This document shows positions 51,285 to 62,883 of a stretch of DNA of 64,000 bases, piece by piece. Origin of the DNA: Bufo bufo (Eukaryota; Chordata; Amphibia; Anura; Bufonidae). Under the pieces are notes generated by a model. That model was not told the origin of the DNA, searched no databases, and saw nothing but the letters and a program-made list of their open reading frames with translations. The position numbers and the translations under genes are program-made. Position 1 is the stretch's first letter. The number at the start of each line of letters is the position of its first letter. The stretch lies in contig NC_053391.1 of the NCBI RefSeq assembly GCF_905171765.1, positions 690,737,257-690,801,256 on the forward strand, read 5' to 3'.

Positions 51285-52304
51285 TGTAACACCCCGGAAT
51301 GTGTAGTGCTCTGGAGCAGGGAGTACTTTGACATTTGGACATTTGCCTATTTCCCCTATGCAAATTTAAAACTTCTTACTTTATTTCACCTAAAAGGGTT
51401 AACTTGCACTATTTAATACTGTGTAACTGCAATTTATATATATGTTGTGATATATATCATCATCACTGTATTTATGGCTCTGTGGAAAGGGTTAATTAAT
51501 ACTGAGAGACTGTTAGGGCTTTGATTGAGAAGCTGGTAATTTTCCACAGCTGCCGTAGGGTTTAAAAAAGACCATGTTTTGGAGGGAAAAAACCCAGACT
51601 TGTTTACCACCAAAAAGCAGACAGGCTGACCTTTTAAATGTCTGGTTTTAGCTATGTTGTTATGTCTGGAAACTTGTTTTTGTCTGTAAAATCTGCTGCG
51701 CCATTACCATTGAGTATCATTGAAGCTCTAATGTAAGTCTATACCAGACGAGAGCTGAAACATTGTATCCGTTTGTGCTGAGTTTCTCCAGTCCACCCCT
51801 CCCACTAGAAGGTTCTAGTCTAGCAAAAACGGTATATAAGGAGAGCAGTCAGGGTCCCTAGTATTCTGCAGTTAGGGAACAGTGATTAGAAGAGGAGACT
51901 CTGCCAGACTACTGAGTGACCAGAAGACAATGCTGAGACAGGGATACACTGCCAGAGACCCTGGATCACAAGCCTTGGACCAGGGTACCAGCCTTCTAAA
52001 GAGAAAGAGGGACAGCTATCTCAGGCCTTTCCTCAGCATCAAACCCTTCCTCTACCAGGGAGGAGACTGGATAAGCCAGCCCAATGCCTCGCCTGTATTG
52101 TTTTATACCTAAATTCCTACAGTAAAGAAGCACCCTGGTTTACTGCAGACCCTGACTCTCTGGAGTTATTTCCCATTGGGGGGCACCACGTCTTACCATC
52201 CCTTCTGGAGAGCAGCAACACGTGGTGACACCTCGACGGTGTCTGGGGGACCTGGCGTAGCGTTGGGGCCACCCCAAACTCGGCCACTGCAATTGGCGTT
52301 ACTA
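51285..52304 (+). repeat. Solo LTR (Ty3/Gypsy-like), about 1.0 kb
   Basis: It begins TGTAACACCCCGG and ends GGCGTTACTA, close to the TGTAAC...GTTACA ends of amphibian Gypsy LTRs. It has a TATA box (51833-51840) and a downstream region with AGTAAAGAAGCACC. No internal coding region follows, and no clear target duplication is visible. Confidence 0.65.
51833..51840 (+). promoter_or_regulatory. TATA box in the LTR
   Basis: TATATAAG is followed after about 25 bases by a GTCCCTAGTATTCTGCAG stretch where initiation could occur. Confidence 0.55.
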
Positions 52305-52404
52305 TTCTTTCACTCCGCTACTGTCTTTAATGGCTAACACAATGTCATTCTTGTATTTATTTCCAGGTCCTTCACATTGTGCATTAATTTTACTATCTTG
52401 TAAC

Positions 52405-53315
52405 TGTTGTGTTCATGTAATATGTCTGGTTCACCAGCAGGTGGCAGCGTATATGGCAGAGAGAGAGAGACAGAAACTTAGATAGAGTGGAACTCACCAT
52501 TCCATTCTCCCCAGAAGTGGGCCAGTTCTGCTTCCTACCAGAAGGGAGGGGCAGCAGTGCTACTTTATTCTAGTTCTAGTCTAGGCTAGACAGTGAGGTG
52601 TAAGCCTGGGCACAGTCATAGCCAGACGTGCCTATAACAGTCAGGCTAAGCTATGCTTGCCTTGGAATCAGAAGTGTATATAATATATAGCACCCAGAGG
52701 AAAGTGTTCTTCGATTGCTTGAAGATAAAGCAGCCAGAGGAAATTGTTCTTCGTCTGGAGCAGGAGGCACAAAAGGGAAGTAGCTTGTAGAGCACCAGGA
52801 CTCCATGCTAATTTACTTTACTGAGTGTCAGGAGGGGGATAACAATTGAAGGTACCCCAATCCAAGGATACCATAACTGACTGAAAGTGCAGTAACCAGA
52901 CCCAAGCAGAGTTTAGCACAGCAGAGAGAAAGAAAGCAGACTTATTAAGCAAGCCTGTCAACCCAGCAGAGAAAGAGAGAAAACAGAGTTATCAAGTTTG
53001 CCTGCAGTTTATGCCAAAGCCTGCTGGGACCAAGAGAAAGCCTGAATGTAAAATAAAAAGCCTGAATATTGTCTAGAATCAAGTTTAGCCAAGTAAAGCT
53101 GCTGTTAAAGTTTACCAAGGTGTGGACTCAAGTTATTCTTCACCCCTAACTTAATAATTCCCCCTTTATTTGCTTCGGAGCCTAAGCCCGGGGTCCCGCT
53201 GTATCAGGTAGGAGCACCATGACACATAGAGACTATTAAGGGTCGCTCCACACCACTCGGCATTCCACTAAACCTGGGACGCGATATAGGGCCCCAGGGG
53301 CCGGCGCATTGCACA
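52405..53315 (+). repeat. Second solo LTR, about 0.9 kb
   Basis: It begins TGTTGTGTTCATG and ends GCGCATTGCACA. It contains a TATATAATATATAGC box near 52677-52691, an AATAAA at 53052-53057, and LTR-like direct repeats (GCAGAGAGAAAGAAAGCAG / GCAGAGAAAGAGAGAAAACAG; CCAGAGGAAAKTGTTCTTCG twice). No internal region is seen on either side. Confidence 0.6.
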
Positions 53316-53600
53316 TAGGCAGACTTGGCATACTGTATTGCACCCCCCTCCATCCCCGAATCAAAGATCTCTCTTTCTAATAAAAAGATTTAAACACATT
53401 TTAAAAGAAGCATTTTTCATTCATGTGACACCAAATGTAAATCCAATTGAGTACAGTTGTTCACTTTCTTTTTCTTCTACATTTTTGGTCCAGACCATCA
53501 CAACGATTTCTCATGAGGACTGCAGAATTCACTGCACAGACATCTTTAGCCAGGGCTGTGCAGCCCCGTCTACCACTTAAGAAGACACCAGGATTAATAA
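53316..53600. other. No gene; unclassified
   Basis: No recognisable gene or repeat. Confidence 0.3.
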
Positions 53601-53962
53601 TAGTGATGATGAGCAGCATTGGCAATATTCTAATTCGCGATATTTTGCGAATTTTTGGCCAAATATTCACCATAAATTCGTGATCTCCAGTCATTATTTA
53701 CTTGATTGCAAAAATCGGCAAAGTAGTATATTCGCGATAAAAATTAGATTAGAATATTCGCGATCAACACTAAGGGGTAGCAACTTTCCTATTGGTTTCT
53801 AGGGATGTTGCTAAGTGCCAATATTCATGATAAATTTGCGATTAGAATATTCGCCATCAACACTATTCGCAAATACGAATTTATATCACTATATTGTAAA
53901 TATTTGCGAATTCTCGAAGTGGCGATATTCACGATTAAAATTCGCTATTCGAAAATTCACCC
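53601..53962. mobile_element. Family A MITE cluster
   Basis: The end TAGTGATGATGAGCAGC (53601) matches the right end of the element at 3562-4300. ATCAACACTA ends occur at 53772 and 53864. Further GAATTCTCGAAGTGGCG-type sequence runs to about 53962. No clean target duplication. Confidence 0.65.
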
Positions 53963-54129
53963 TGAATGGTAGATGGGACCTCTTACACAGATTTTGCAGG
54001 TTACCCCACCTGACTTTGGCTTATTGCTTCTGTAGTCTATCCCCATATTCTATAGCAAAGAAACCCCCTATTCAGCTACCTGCTTTAACACTGCCATTCT
54101 CTAGAAAGTGATGGGACCCAAAGTAGTCT

Positions 54130-55555
54130 ATAGGCATCAAACCCCAGACCAGATCCCAAAATGGATTCAACCTCAGACCAAAATTCTGAATTAATAGGAT
54201 TGTTCAGCTATGTAGTTTTATAAACTGCTTAGAACATTATAAAATAATAAAAGTAGTGATACCTTACTGATCACCGCCGTCGTGTCCCAGTGACTGGCTG
54301 CAGTAGTCACATTTCCAAGTTCACAGGAACTTGGAAGGACAGAGACCAGCAACAGCCGCGGAAGGAGAGTGGGGAGGCAGAAATATATCACTGCTTTTGT
54401 TATTTTATCACGCTGTAATCAGTTTTCAAAAATAAATTATACATGACTGTACAACTTCCTAAGGGCTCATGCATACATACATGTGCCACCCGTGCCGTGC
54501 ATGAATGCATGGGCAGCCTCCGTTTGACCTGCGCTGACAGATGCAGACGCATTCAACTTGAATGGGTACATGATCCGTCCACACCGCAAAAAAAATAGAT
54601 CATGTTCTATTTTTTTGCGGTGCAGAGGCACAGATCGCAATGCCACAGAAACACTCCATTGTGCTTCCATAGCCTTATGCTCTGTATTTTACGGATTGCG
54701 GACTCGTTCAAGTATTGATACTGTTGCGGGCCTCAATACAGGCACGGCTGGCACACATTCATGTTCATGAGCCCTAAAACAGACCCCAGATCAGAACCCA
54801 AAATTAATACAGACCTCCAGACAAACCCCAAAATGAATACAGTCCACAAAATTCATACAGACCTCCAGACCAGACCCCAAAATTAACAAAGATCTCCAGA
54901 CTAGACCCCAAAATTCATACAGACCTCCAGACCAGACCCCAAAATTAACAAAGACCTCCAGACTAGAAACCAAAAATTAATACAATCCTCTTGACACTGC
55001 CAAAAATAAACAGACCCCTAGAGCTCAGAATTAATAAAGACCTGCAGATTCAACCCCAAATTCATACTGACAGCAAACCAGCCCCCAATTTTATTCAGAT
55101 CCCAGATCAGCCCCCAACCTTAGTCAGACCCTAGATCAAACCCCAACTTTATACAGATCCCAGATCAGCCCCCAACTTTATACAGATCCCAGATCAGCCC
55201 CCAGTTTTGTACAGATCCCAGATCAGGCCCCAACTTTATACAGACCACAGATCAGCCCCCAGCTTTGTATAGATCCCAGATCAGCCCCCAGCTTTGTACA
55301 GATCCCAGATCAGGCCCCAACTTTATACAGACCCCAGATCAGCCCCCAGCTTTGTACAGATCCCAGATCAGGCCCCAACTTTATACAGACTCCAGATCAG
55401 CCCCCAGCTTTATACAGATCCCAGATCTGCCGCCAAATTTGTAGAGATCCCAGATCAGGCCCCAACTTTATACAGACCCCAGATCTGCCCCCAATTTTGT
55501 AGAGATCCTAGATCGACCCCAAATTCATTCAGATCCAAAACCTGACCCCAAATTT
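54130..55555. repeat. Minisatellite of CAGATCCCAGATCAG units, split by a MITE
   Basis: Units of about 31-42 bases built on CAGATCAGCCCCCAGCTTTG and CAGACCTCCAGACCAGACCC repeat from 54780 to 55555. A short stretch of the same array lies at 54130-54190, so the array is interrupted by about 590 bases. No coding constraint is apparent. Confidence 0.85.
54463..54774. mobile_element. PIF/Harbinger-type MITE
   Basis: The ends GGGCTCATGCATACA and, complemented, GGGCTCATGAACATG are flanked by TAA on both sides (54460-54462, 54775-54777), the 3 bp target type of this superfamily. An internal hairpin with A8 and T8 tracts lies around 54580-54620. Confidence 0.8.
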
Positions 55556-55559
55556 ATCT

Positions 55560-56800
55560 CCCCAGTTATATCAGTACACATGATCCCCATCATACCAGTA
55601 CACATCTTCCCAGGCCATAAAAAAATCCATCCATGTTTCATCCGTGAAGATGTCCGTGAAGAATCCATGTTTGGTTCTGTGTCTGTTTTTTGCTCTCCGT
55701 GTGTCATACATATTCCACGTACACTGTTTAACTGAAAATGTATTTCTCCTTGCCCCTGACAGCACCCCTGCGAGTAGGACCTCCCATCCAGGACAGGAAA
55801 CCTGATAAGATAAAAAGGTTCACACCCCCTCCACAGCTCAGTTCAGGTTTCCTGTCCTTCGGATAGGAGATTCCTGAAAGAGCTTTGCTTCTAGGAAGAT
55901 TTATGGATAGAAGTTCACACCCAAAGGCTGGGGAAGGTCTGGGTCTACTATACTGTAATGGGATCTATCCCATGGCAGCAAAGTCTCTCGTGGGAGCCGC
56001 TTGCTAAGTCTGCTTCTCCTCCGTCTCCTTCTCAGTCCCCCACTTTTGTTGGAGCTGCTGTGGCCGTGCCTAGGTGTGATTCATCAGCAAGGCGGTGACA
56101 TCACTTCCAGTGCATACACCGGACTAGATTGGGGAGCTTATGGACTGCGGGGGCCTCTTTGGAGGTGGAGGTTGCCGGGCGCCTTAAAAGTTGGCTACGG
56201 GGGAAAGCAGCCAGCCATCCTGCACACCGTACTGTGCTTCTGGATCCTCTGGTCTTTGGAAATATCTTGGAGCCAAGTGATCCTGGTCACGCCAACCCCT
56301 CTGAGCCCTCGAGGCCTTCTAGTCCAGTACTGGTCCAGAGAAGCGGGGTATATCTGCAAAAAATGTGAGACAAAATTCATAAACTTTTTTTTGCTTAACT
56401 GATGTATCTGGTTTCTTTTTAACAAACCAGATAGAATCTTTTTTTCACATTATGGGAGATGTGCAATCACTTGTCCCTTAAATAGTAATGCTTCCACCTG
56501 TTTTGTTGGGTCCCTGGTACGCTTATTCCAAGCTTGGGAGGGATCCAAATTAACTGAGGGTGTATACTGTTCTTACCGCAGGTGCAAACGAGGGTAGAGA
56601 GTAGCTCAGTGCTGATGCTTTAGGGGCTATTTGGCTAGCTTTTGGTAAAATCCTTGTGCTGCCTTCTCTAACCCTTGTTTTGTCAAAGTGAGTGCATCTC
56701 TTCAGCATCGCTCACACTTGTAGAAGGGATAGCAGGTCTTTCTTTAAACTTAGGCAGCTATACCTTTGAAGAGGCAGAATTGCCAGTTTTTGGTTCAATT
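55560..56800. other. No gene recognised; possible retroelement leader
   Basis: An inverted pair AGGACAGGAAACCT / AGGTTTCCTGTCCT lies at 55791-55855, and a frame at 56001-56402 has no known motif. It might be the start of an old DIRS- or LTR-type element, but I cannot support that. Confidence 0.25.
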
Positions 56801-56804
56801 CACA

Positions 56805-56985
56805 GCATGCCTCCTGGTGCATGCCTCACTGCCTCCTGTTGCATGCCTCTGTGCCTCCTGGTGCATTTGGCCTCTGTGTCTCCTGTGGTTATTGGCCTCT
56901 GTGCCTCCTGTGCCTATTGGCCTCTGTGCCTCTTGTACTTATTGGCTTCTTTGCCTTCTGTGCCTGTTGGCCTCTGTCTCTTCAA
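56805..56985. repeat. Minisatellite of 27-30 bp
   Basis: GGCCTCTGTGCCTCCTGTGC-type units repeat about six times and are followed by a long A-rich stretch. Confidence 0.8.
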
Positions 56986-57099
56986 TAAAATAAAAATACA
57001 ATAAATAAAAAAATAAAAAATGAAAAACAAAAGTCAAAGGAAAAATAAAAAATAAATAAAAGTTCACCACTGCGTTTTCTTTTTCTTCTTTTGGCGTCG

Positions 57100-58133
57100 C
57101 AGACCACTGTGTGAAGCGGGCTTATTCACATTCAAAACAGTCAATTCAACGAGTCGCGCTGCCTTACTTTGGCTATATTTCCTGAGTCTTGATAAGGATA
57201 GGATACGTCAGCTTTTTGGTGATGCCAAACAACGAGATTCCACAAGAGGATAGTCTTTATCACAAAACAACCCTTCTGTAGATATAAAGGTTAAGGCACA
57301 TAGTGAAGGTCCACCAATTTTCCAGATAAAATTTTTCATTATTTTTATTATACTCACAAAAGTATAAAATCAATAGGCATAAAACAAGGTGTAAAGTTGT
57401 CCGTAGTTATAACACCGCCCGAACCAGGTTTCGCCATACCAGCTTCATCCGGAGCGGATATTACACTCACATGTGGGCGTTCCTTTTATATGGGTCTTGG
57501 GATGACAGAAAACATACATACTCCTCCCATCCCCTTCCATTTAAAACATCCATTTTCTTGAACTTCATAAATATATAAATAATAACATTCTTTAAAATAA
57601 TCATACAGTAACAACTTCCATCATAATCAATTTTCATTATTCTAATAATATGAAACATATACCGGCTAGTATTATTTCCTTATACTCATACATCAGAAAT
57701 CCATTCATAAAAACTCGACCCGTGCTTTTCACCACCCAATAAGAATTCCCTCTCTAATTCACTTACTTACTAGCATTATTCCACAATACTTATACATCAT
57801 GAATCCATTCAACAACAAAAAATAAAAAAAATCCATTCATAAAAAGGGGAAACACCCCGTGATTCATACCAGCCAATTAGAGTTCCCCCTGTAGTTCCTA
57901 TGTCACTACTAAATCCAACTGCTCTCCGCTATTCACCCAGACAGGGTTTAAGATCAAAGTCGATGTTCAGACCATCCGACTGCAAGGACCGCATTCTGAA
58001 AATCCATTCTACTTCCCGGCGGTTAATTGCCACCACCGGATCTCCACCTCGCCAATTCTGTTTAACTCTTTCTATCCCTGAAACCACAACCCCTTCGGAT
58101 TTTTTCCATGCAATTTTGTTGTTTGCACTATAT
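57100..58133 (-). pseudogene. Penelope-like element 4, nuclease C-terminus and 3' flank
   Basis: On the minus strand from 58133 the frame encodes SGIERVKQNWRGGDPVVAIN, then RREVEWIFRMRSLQSDGLNI, the typical C-terminus of the PLE GIY-YIG domain, ending near 57929. The 3' non-coding part with a hammerhead-like motif follows (57415-57457). The coding sequence breaks off at 58133, where a minus-strand LTR element begins; the remaining PLE is not in the window. Confidence 0.75.
57415..57457 (-). ncRNA. Hammerhead-ribozyme-like motif, degraded
   Basis: On the minus strand: GCTC (stem I), CGGATGA (core with U4 changed), GCTGGTATGGC (stem II), GAAACCTGGT (short near-palindromic stem III), TTC, and GGGC (stem I partner). 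It lies downstream of the PLE 4 coding end, where these elements carry hammerheads. Confidence 0.5.
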
Positions 58134-58141
58134 GACACATC

Positions 58142-60082
58142 TGTCAGGGTGGGGAGTGGGGGAAACTCCCCACGGTACAATGCAGACCCGGAGGCAAAGC
58201 AACTAGGCCTGAGGCTGGGATAAGGGAATAGGTCACCTCCTATTGCTTTCCTAACCCTCGCCCTAACTCCTACCCGTATGAGGGGACCTGGGTGGCAGGA
58301 CGGCTCATACCCAGGAACGTAGGACCCTGAGTCGCCCTGATAATTCCTCAAATGGAGAAAGGGCTGAGACGACCTGTTCATCCCAGACAGGGATGAACAG
58401 GAGTCTCCACCGGCCTAGCTGCAAGGAAAAAGTGGAGACCGTATACAGCAACATCTTTGACCCCATGCTGGGTATAATGACCTCTGACCCTTTGCTGGGT
58501 ATAATTACCAGATGTTGATTCAGTTACATATTTATTCCCAGAGAATCTTGTACAGTCACTCAGAATTGAGAAAGCTCGTTGGAAGAACGAGTAAAACGTT
58601 TTCAAGAAATCTACAGTAAGTCCAGTTGCCTTGATTTATTCTTTACAGATATACTATGACCTGGATAAATGAGAACCTTCACAGACATACCCCCATAGAT
58701 GCCTTCACAGTGCCCCCCAATAATGTGCCAGTAAGATGTGCCCCCATAGATGCCCCCAAATAATGTGCCAGTAACAAGTACCCCCATAGATGCACCCCAA
58801 ACATGTGCCAGTAACAAGTACCCCATAGATGTCCCCCAATCATGTGCCAGTAACAAGTGCCCCCATAGATGCCCCCCAATCATGTGCCAGTAACAAGTGC
58901 CCCCATAGATGCCCCCCAATCATGTGCCAGTAACAAGTGCCCCCATAGATGTCCCCCAATCATGTGTCAGTAAGTAGTACCATATAAAAAAAAACACTTA
59001 TACTTACCTCCATCAGGCTGGCAGCGATGAGATGCAGGCCTCTTCCAGCCTGTGTCCCGAGCTGTATGGCTCAGGCGGTGCGATGCACCGGCCTCTGATA
59101 GGCTGCAGGCCTAGTGCCTACAGCCTATCAGAGAAAAGGGAAAGGGAGACACCTCTCCCTGCTCCGCCCCACCGCAGCACATCTATCTGTATCGCTGTCC
59201 TGAGGATGGTGATACAGATGACTATGGAGATGAGCGCTTCCACAATGGAAGCGCTCATTTCCCTGTGCCAGGCCGCGTCGCCTGGGGCCATTGCCTCACT
59301 TTGCCTAATTGGTGGTGTGGCCCTGCTAGCACCCTCTGGCAACGGCCACCCCCACGCTACGCCACTAGCCAGCGGGGCTCAAGAGGCAGCTGCCTTAGGC
59401 CCCCCAGGAGCAACTGGGCCTGGGGCAGCTGTCCCTTTTGCCCCGCATTAAAGACGTCCCTGCACATCCAGGTATCCAGAACACCAGTTACTACCTGGAC
59501 CCCCATGCAAACAGGATGCATGGCGGCCCCAGGCAGAGCTGCATACAGACTGGTAGTTCCCACTCCGTGGAATCCTGACCCCCCCCTTCCGGTGGACACA
59601 CAGATAGTCAGGGGAATGTCTAGCAAACATGCTGGACAACTAACACCACCAGACATGTAACAACAACCAGACATAACACCTACCCATACAAACGACACCA
59701 CACATAACATAGGGTAGTAAAAGGAAGGAGACACTGGGATAACAAAGGAGAGACATTGCTAAAGACCTTGATGTTCCACAAGGTGACCCTCAAGCACTGG
59801 GCAGATGGAATAAACTAGACAAGAGCATAACTCCAGCACACACCAAGGCTGGATGACAACTGACCTCATACTCACAACACCAGAATATAAAGAGCCATGA
59901 GGCCACACCTAGGACACACCTAGATCCACACCAGTCATATAGTTAACCCCCCCAGCACCAGACAGGGAAGGGAGCCAAGAAAATAAGGGGCTAAGCACAC
60001 ACATGCTGACAAAACGACACGTTGCCCCAGTCAACCAGCATGCTGCGAACGTGTCACGGCAAACAACACCGAGACCTTGACA
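58142..60082 (-). repeat. 3' LTR of the minus-strand LTR element, with an insertion
   Basis: 58142-58453 matches 60606-60911, and 59463-59720 matches 61031-61280. The 1.0 kb between (58454-59462) has no counterpart in the other LTR and contains other repeats. Confidence 0.65.
58454..59462. mobile_element. Composite insertion with a 40 bp minisatellite
   Basis: A 40 bp unit (CCCCCATAGATGCCCCCCAA) repeats about seven times at 58690-58985. Then come hAT-like sequence and a terminus GCTACGCCACT near 59368. A CAGATACAGATAG-like inverted pair lies at 59180-59255. The array frames (Gly/Trp-rich on the minus strand) are shadows. Confidence 0.55.
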
Positions 60083-60605
60083 CTCCCACCCCTCAAAGCC
60101 CTCCCCATCTGAAAAGGGGAAACTAAGTGGAACACCTAAAACAATGGGGGAGGGGGAGACAAGATCAATGTCAGCACAAGCAAGTTTCCCCTAGACTGCC
60201 GCCAGCACGCCTGAACAACCGATAAGGAAACAGGCAGCCATCCAACAAACAGCCAGGAGAGACCGCACTGATCACTGCGTCCACACTCAGACCTAGTTCA
60301 GACACAAGGTCGCTGCCAGCAAGCATCCCCCAACCAGCATACACCACAGCAAGTACAACAGGAATGCAGCCAGCATAAACGACACAAGAGTCCCGAACCA
60401 CTGAGAAGTGGACGAGGGGAGACACAAACACAAGTAACAGTTCACACTAGCTGCAACTACTGTCACAGAGAACTGCACAGTTGACAGGATATCCCCTTTC
60501 ATCCTTCCTCTGGAAGACAAGCATGAACGCCAGAAAACGATAGACAAAACATTCTGACACCCTCTCCAGAAGGCCTAGACAAAGAGAGGCCTTTGTGGAA
60601 CATAC

Positions 60606-61287
60606 TGTCACGGTGGGGAGTTGCGGAAACTCCCGACCATACAATGCCAACCGGTGGCAAAGCAACTAGGCCTGAGACTAGGATAAGGGCAGGTCACCTC
60701 CTATTGCTTCCCTAACCCTTGCCCTAACTCCTACCCATATGAGAGGACCCGGGTGGTAGGACGCATCATACCCAGGAACCTAGGACCCTGAGTCGCCCTG
60801 ATAATTCCTCAAATAGAGAAAGGGCTGAGACGACCTGTTCATCCCAGACACAGATGAACAGGAGTCTCCCCCGGCCTAGCTGCAAGGAAAAAGTGGACAC
60901 CGTATACAGCAACTGGATAGGCAGGTAAGCACACCGAACAACACACTTACCTGCCTCAGCTACCACAACTGGAACCCGTGCATCAGTACTGGTGCCCACA
61001 CACCATACAAAACACAGTACAAACAACCACACCCAGGTATCCAGCACACCAGTTACTACCTGGACCCTCATGAAAAAACAGGACACATGGCGGCCCCAGG
61101 CAGAGCTGCATACAGACTGGTAGTTCCCACTCTGTGGAACCCTGACACCCGCTTCCGGAGGACACACAGATAGTCAGGGGAATGTCTAGCAAACATGCTG
61201 GACAACTAACACCACCAGACATGTAACAACAACCAGACATAACACCTACCCATACAAACGACACCACACATAAAGTTGGGTAGTGAA
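60606..61287 (-). repeat. 5' LTR of the minus-strand LTR element, truncated
   Basis: It shares two blocks with the 3' LTR. Its upstream part is cut by hAT A3 at 61288. Confidence 0.65.
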
Positions 61288-61756
61288 TAGAGTTGAGCGG
61301 ACACCTGGATGTTCGGGTTCGACGGGTTCGGCTGAACTTCACAAAAAAGTTAGAGTTCGGGACCCGAACTTGACGCGAACATAACCTCGAACCCCATTGA
61401 AGTCAATGGGGACCCGAACTTTTGAGCACTAAAATGGCTGTAAAAATGTCATGGAAAGGGCTAGAGGGCTGCAAATGGCATTAAAATGTGGTTAAGAGCA
61501 TGGCAAGTGCTCTGCAAACAAATGTGGATAAGGAAATGACTTTAAATAACATAAAATACGTAAAAATAAAAAATTATAATCTTGATCTAGGAGGATGAGG
61601 TCGATATGGAGTAGGAGGTTGAGGAGGCGGTGGATGTGGCAGTGTAGGTGAAAGCGGCGGTGGAGGAGGTAGCCCACACTGCTTTTTGGTTTTACATTTA
61701 TTTTTATTTTTTTAAATTAGGGTACACCCCAAAACATTGGGAAATATAACCTGTGA

Positions 61757-61940
61757 TAACCCCCTCCAGTCGTGCTAAACACACGTTCAGACAATACACT
61801 GGCTGCAGGGCAGGCCAGCACCTCCAAGGCGTAAAGGGCAAGCTCAGGCCATGTGCCCAATTTGGAGACCCAGAAGTTGAAGGGGGCAGACCCATCATTC
61901 AGTACGTGTAGGCGTGTGCACACATACTGCTCCACCATGT
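61757..61940 (-). pseudogene. hAT transposase C-terminal fragment in A3
   Basis: On the minus strand it encodes SAPFNFWVSKLGTWPELALY and LACPAASVLSERVFSTTGG, the dimerisation region with the catalytic Glu. It is joined at 61940/61941 to 18S-like sequence, exactly as in A2. Confidence 0.85.
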
Positions 61941-62264
61941 CGCACATCCCCGTGATGTCTACGATCCAATTAGATATCTTCTCTATTAACTTTCGATGTT
62001 CTTTTATGCGCCTACCATTGTGATCACGGGTGGCGGGGAATCAGGGTTCCAGGCCGGAGAGGGAGCCAGAGAATGGGATACCACATCCAAGGGAGGTCAA
62101 TGAATGAAATTAAATGAAATCGAGCGGAAATGTGGGACAAAGTATTGAAGCATAAGCTTCCAAGTTAAAGAGAAGGGGCGCGGCAATTACCCACTCCCGA
62201 CTCGGGGAGATAGTGACGAGAAATAACAATACAGGACTCTAAGGATGCCCTGTTATTGGAATGA
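61941..62264 (+). pseudogene. 18S rRNA-derived segment, block 1 (in hAT A3)
   Basis: It carries the same rRNA words as the A2 block: CGCACATCCCCGTGATG, TTAACTTTCGATG, GCGCCTACCATTGTGATCAC, GGGGAATCAGGGTTCCAGG, then after the shared extra sequence GGCAATTACCCACTCCCGAC, GTGACGAGAAATAACAATAC and AGGACTC. At several positions A3 is closer to ordinary 18S than A2 (CCCGAC, AACAATACAGG), and vice versa, as expected for independent decay after a common capture. Confidence 0.85.
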
Positions 62265-62337
62265 TTAATAAAAATTTATAGGGAATGTCACTGGGGTATT
62301 TTGGATTTGGAAACGTTATCCAGCAGAGGCCCTGCTG

Positions 62338-62510
62338 CCGCTTTGTTGACTCTAGATAACTTCTGCCTGATCGCACGTCCCTGTGACGCCCACCATCCAT
62401 TTGGATATCTTCTCTATCAACTTTCGATGTTCTTTTCTGAGCCTACCATGTTGATCACGGTTTCCACGCCAGAGAGGGAGCGTGAAAAAGGGAGACCTCA
62501 TCAAAGGGAG
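62338..62510 (+). pseudogene. 18S rRNA-derived segment, block 2 (in hAT A3)
   Basis: It corresponds to the A2 block 2 (CCGCTTTGTTGACTCTAGAT, GATCGCACGTCCCTGTGACG, CTATCAACTTTCGATG) but lacks about 16 bases near 62461 that A2 retains (the GGCGAATCAGGG part). Confidence 0.83.
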
Positions 62511-62883
62511 GTCAATGGCTGCAATGGGATAAAGCGGAAATGTGGGACAAGTTATTAAAGCAGAAGGATCGAATGAAAGGGCCAATTAAAGACGAATTTT
62601 AGAAATTTAATTCACTGTCACCTATGCAGAGCAGGGGTTTTTGATCGCCAGAAATGGGTTAATGTCACCCACCAATGGAACAGATTATTTTTAATAATTT
62701 CGGTCCCTGTCACCTATGCAGAGCAGGGGTTTATTCACGGCAAAAAATTTTATATGTCAACCCAAGTATGTAACAGAAAAATTAGTGAAATTTATTAACC
62801 TGTCTACTAGGTATAGCAGTGGTATATCACACCCAAAAATTGGTGAATTTCACCCGAAAATGTAACAGACAAATTAGTGAATT

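Larger units (their letters stand above)
58142..61287 (-). mobile_element. LTR retrotransposon with a 0.5 kb interior, minus strand
   Basis: Two related LTRs in the same orientation flank only about 520 bases. On the minus strand each begins or ends TGTCA...TGACA. A purine tract (minus strand, 60083-60097, TTTGAGGGGTGGGAG) precedes the 3' LTR. No gag or pol remnant is seen, so this is either an internal deletion or a non-autonomous form. Its 5' LTR is cut at 61287 by hAT copy A3. Confidence 0.65.
61288..62883 (-). mobile_element. hAT transposon copy A3, truncated by a LINE
   Basis: It starts TAGAGTTGAGCGGACACC like A1 and A2 and follows A2 almost throughout: the GGTGGAGGAGG stretch, the partial transposase 3' end, both 18S-like blocks, and the start of the tandem array of about 90 bp. 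It ends at about 62883, where CR1 sequence begins. The 8 bp before it is GTAGTGAA; the other flank is not in the window. Confidence 0.88.

Noticed and set aside
56001..56402. 133-codon frame as a gene
   Set aside because: Leu-rich start and no domain; overlapping frames are similarly open, and the region looks like retroelement leader sequence.
58611..58919. Minus-strand Gly/Trp-rich frame
   Set aside because: It is a translation of the 40 bp minisatellite.
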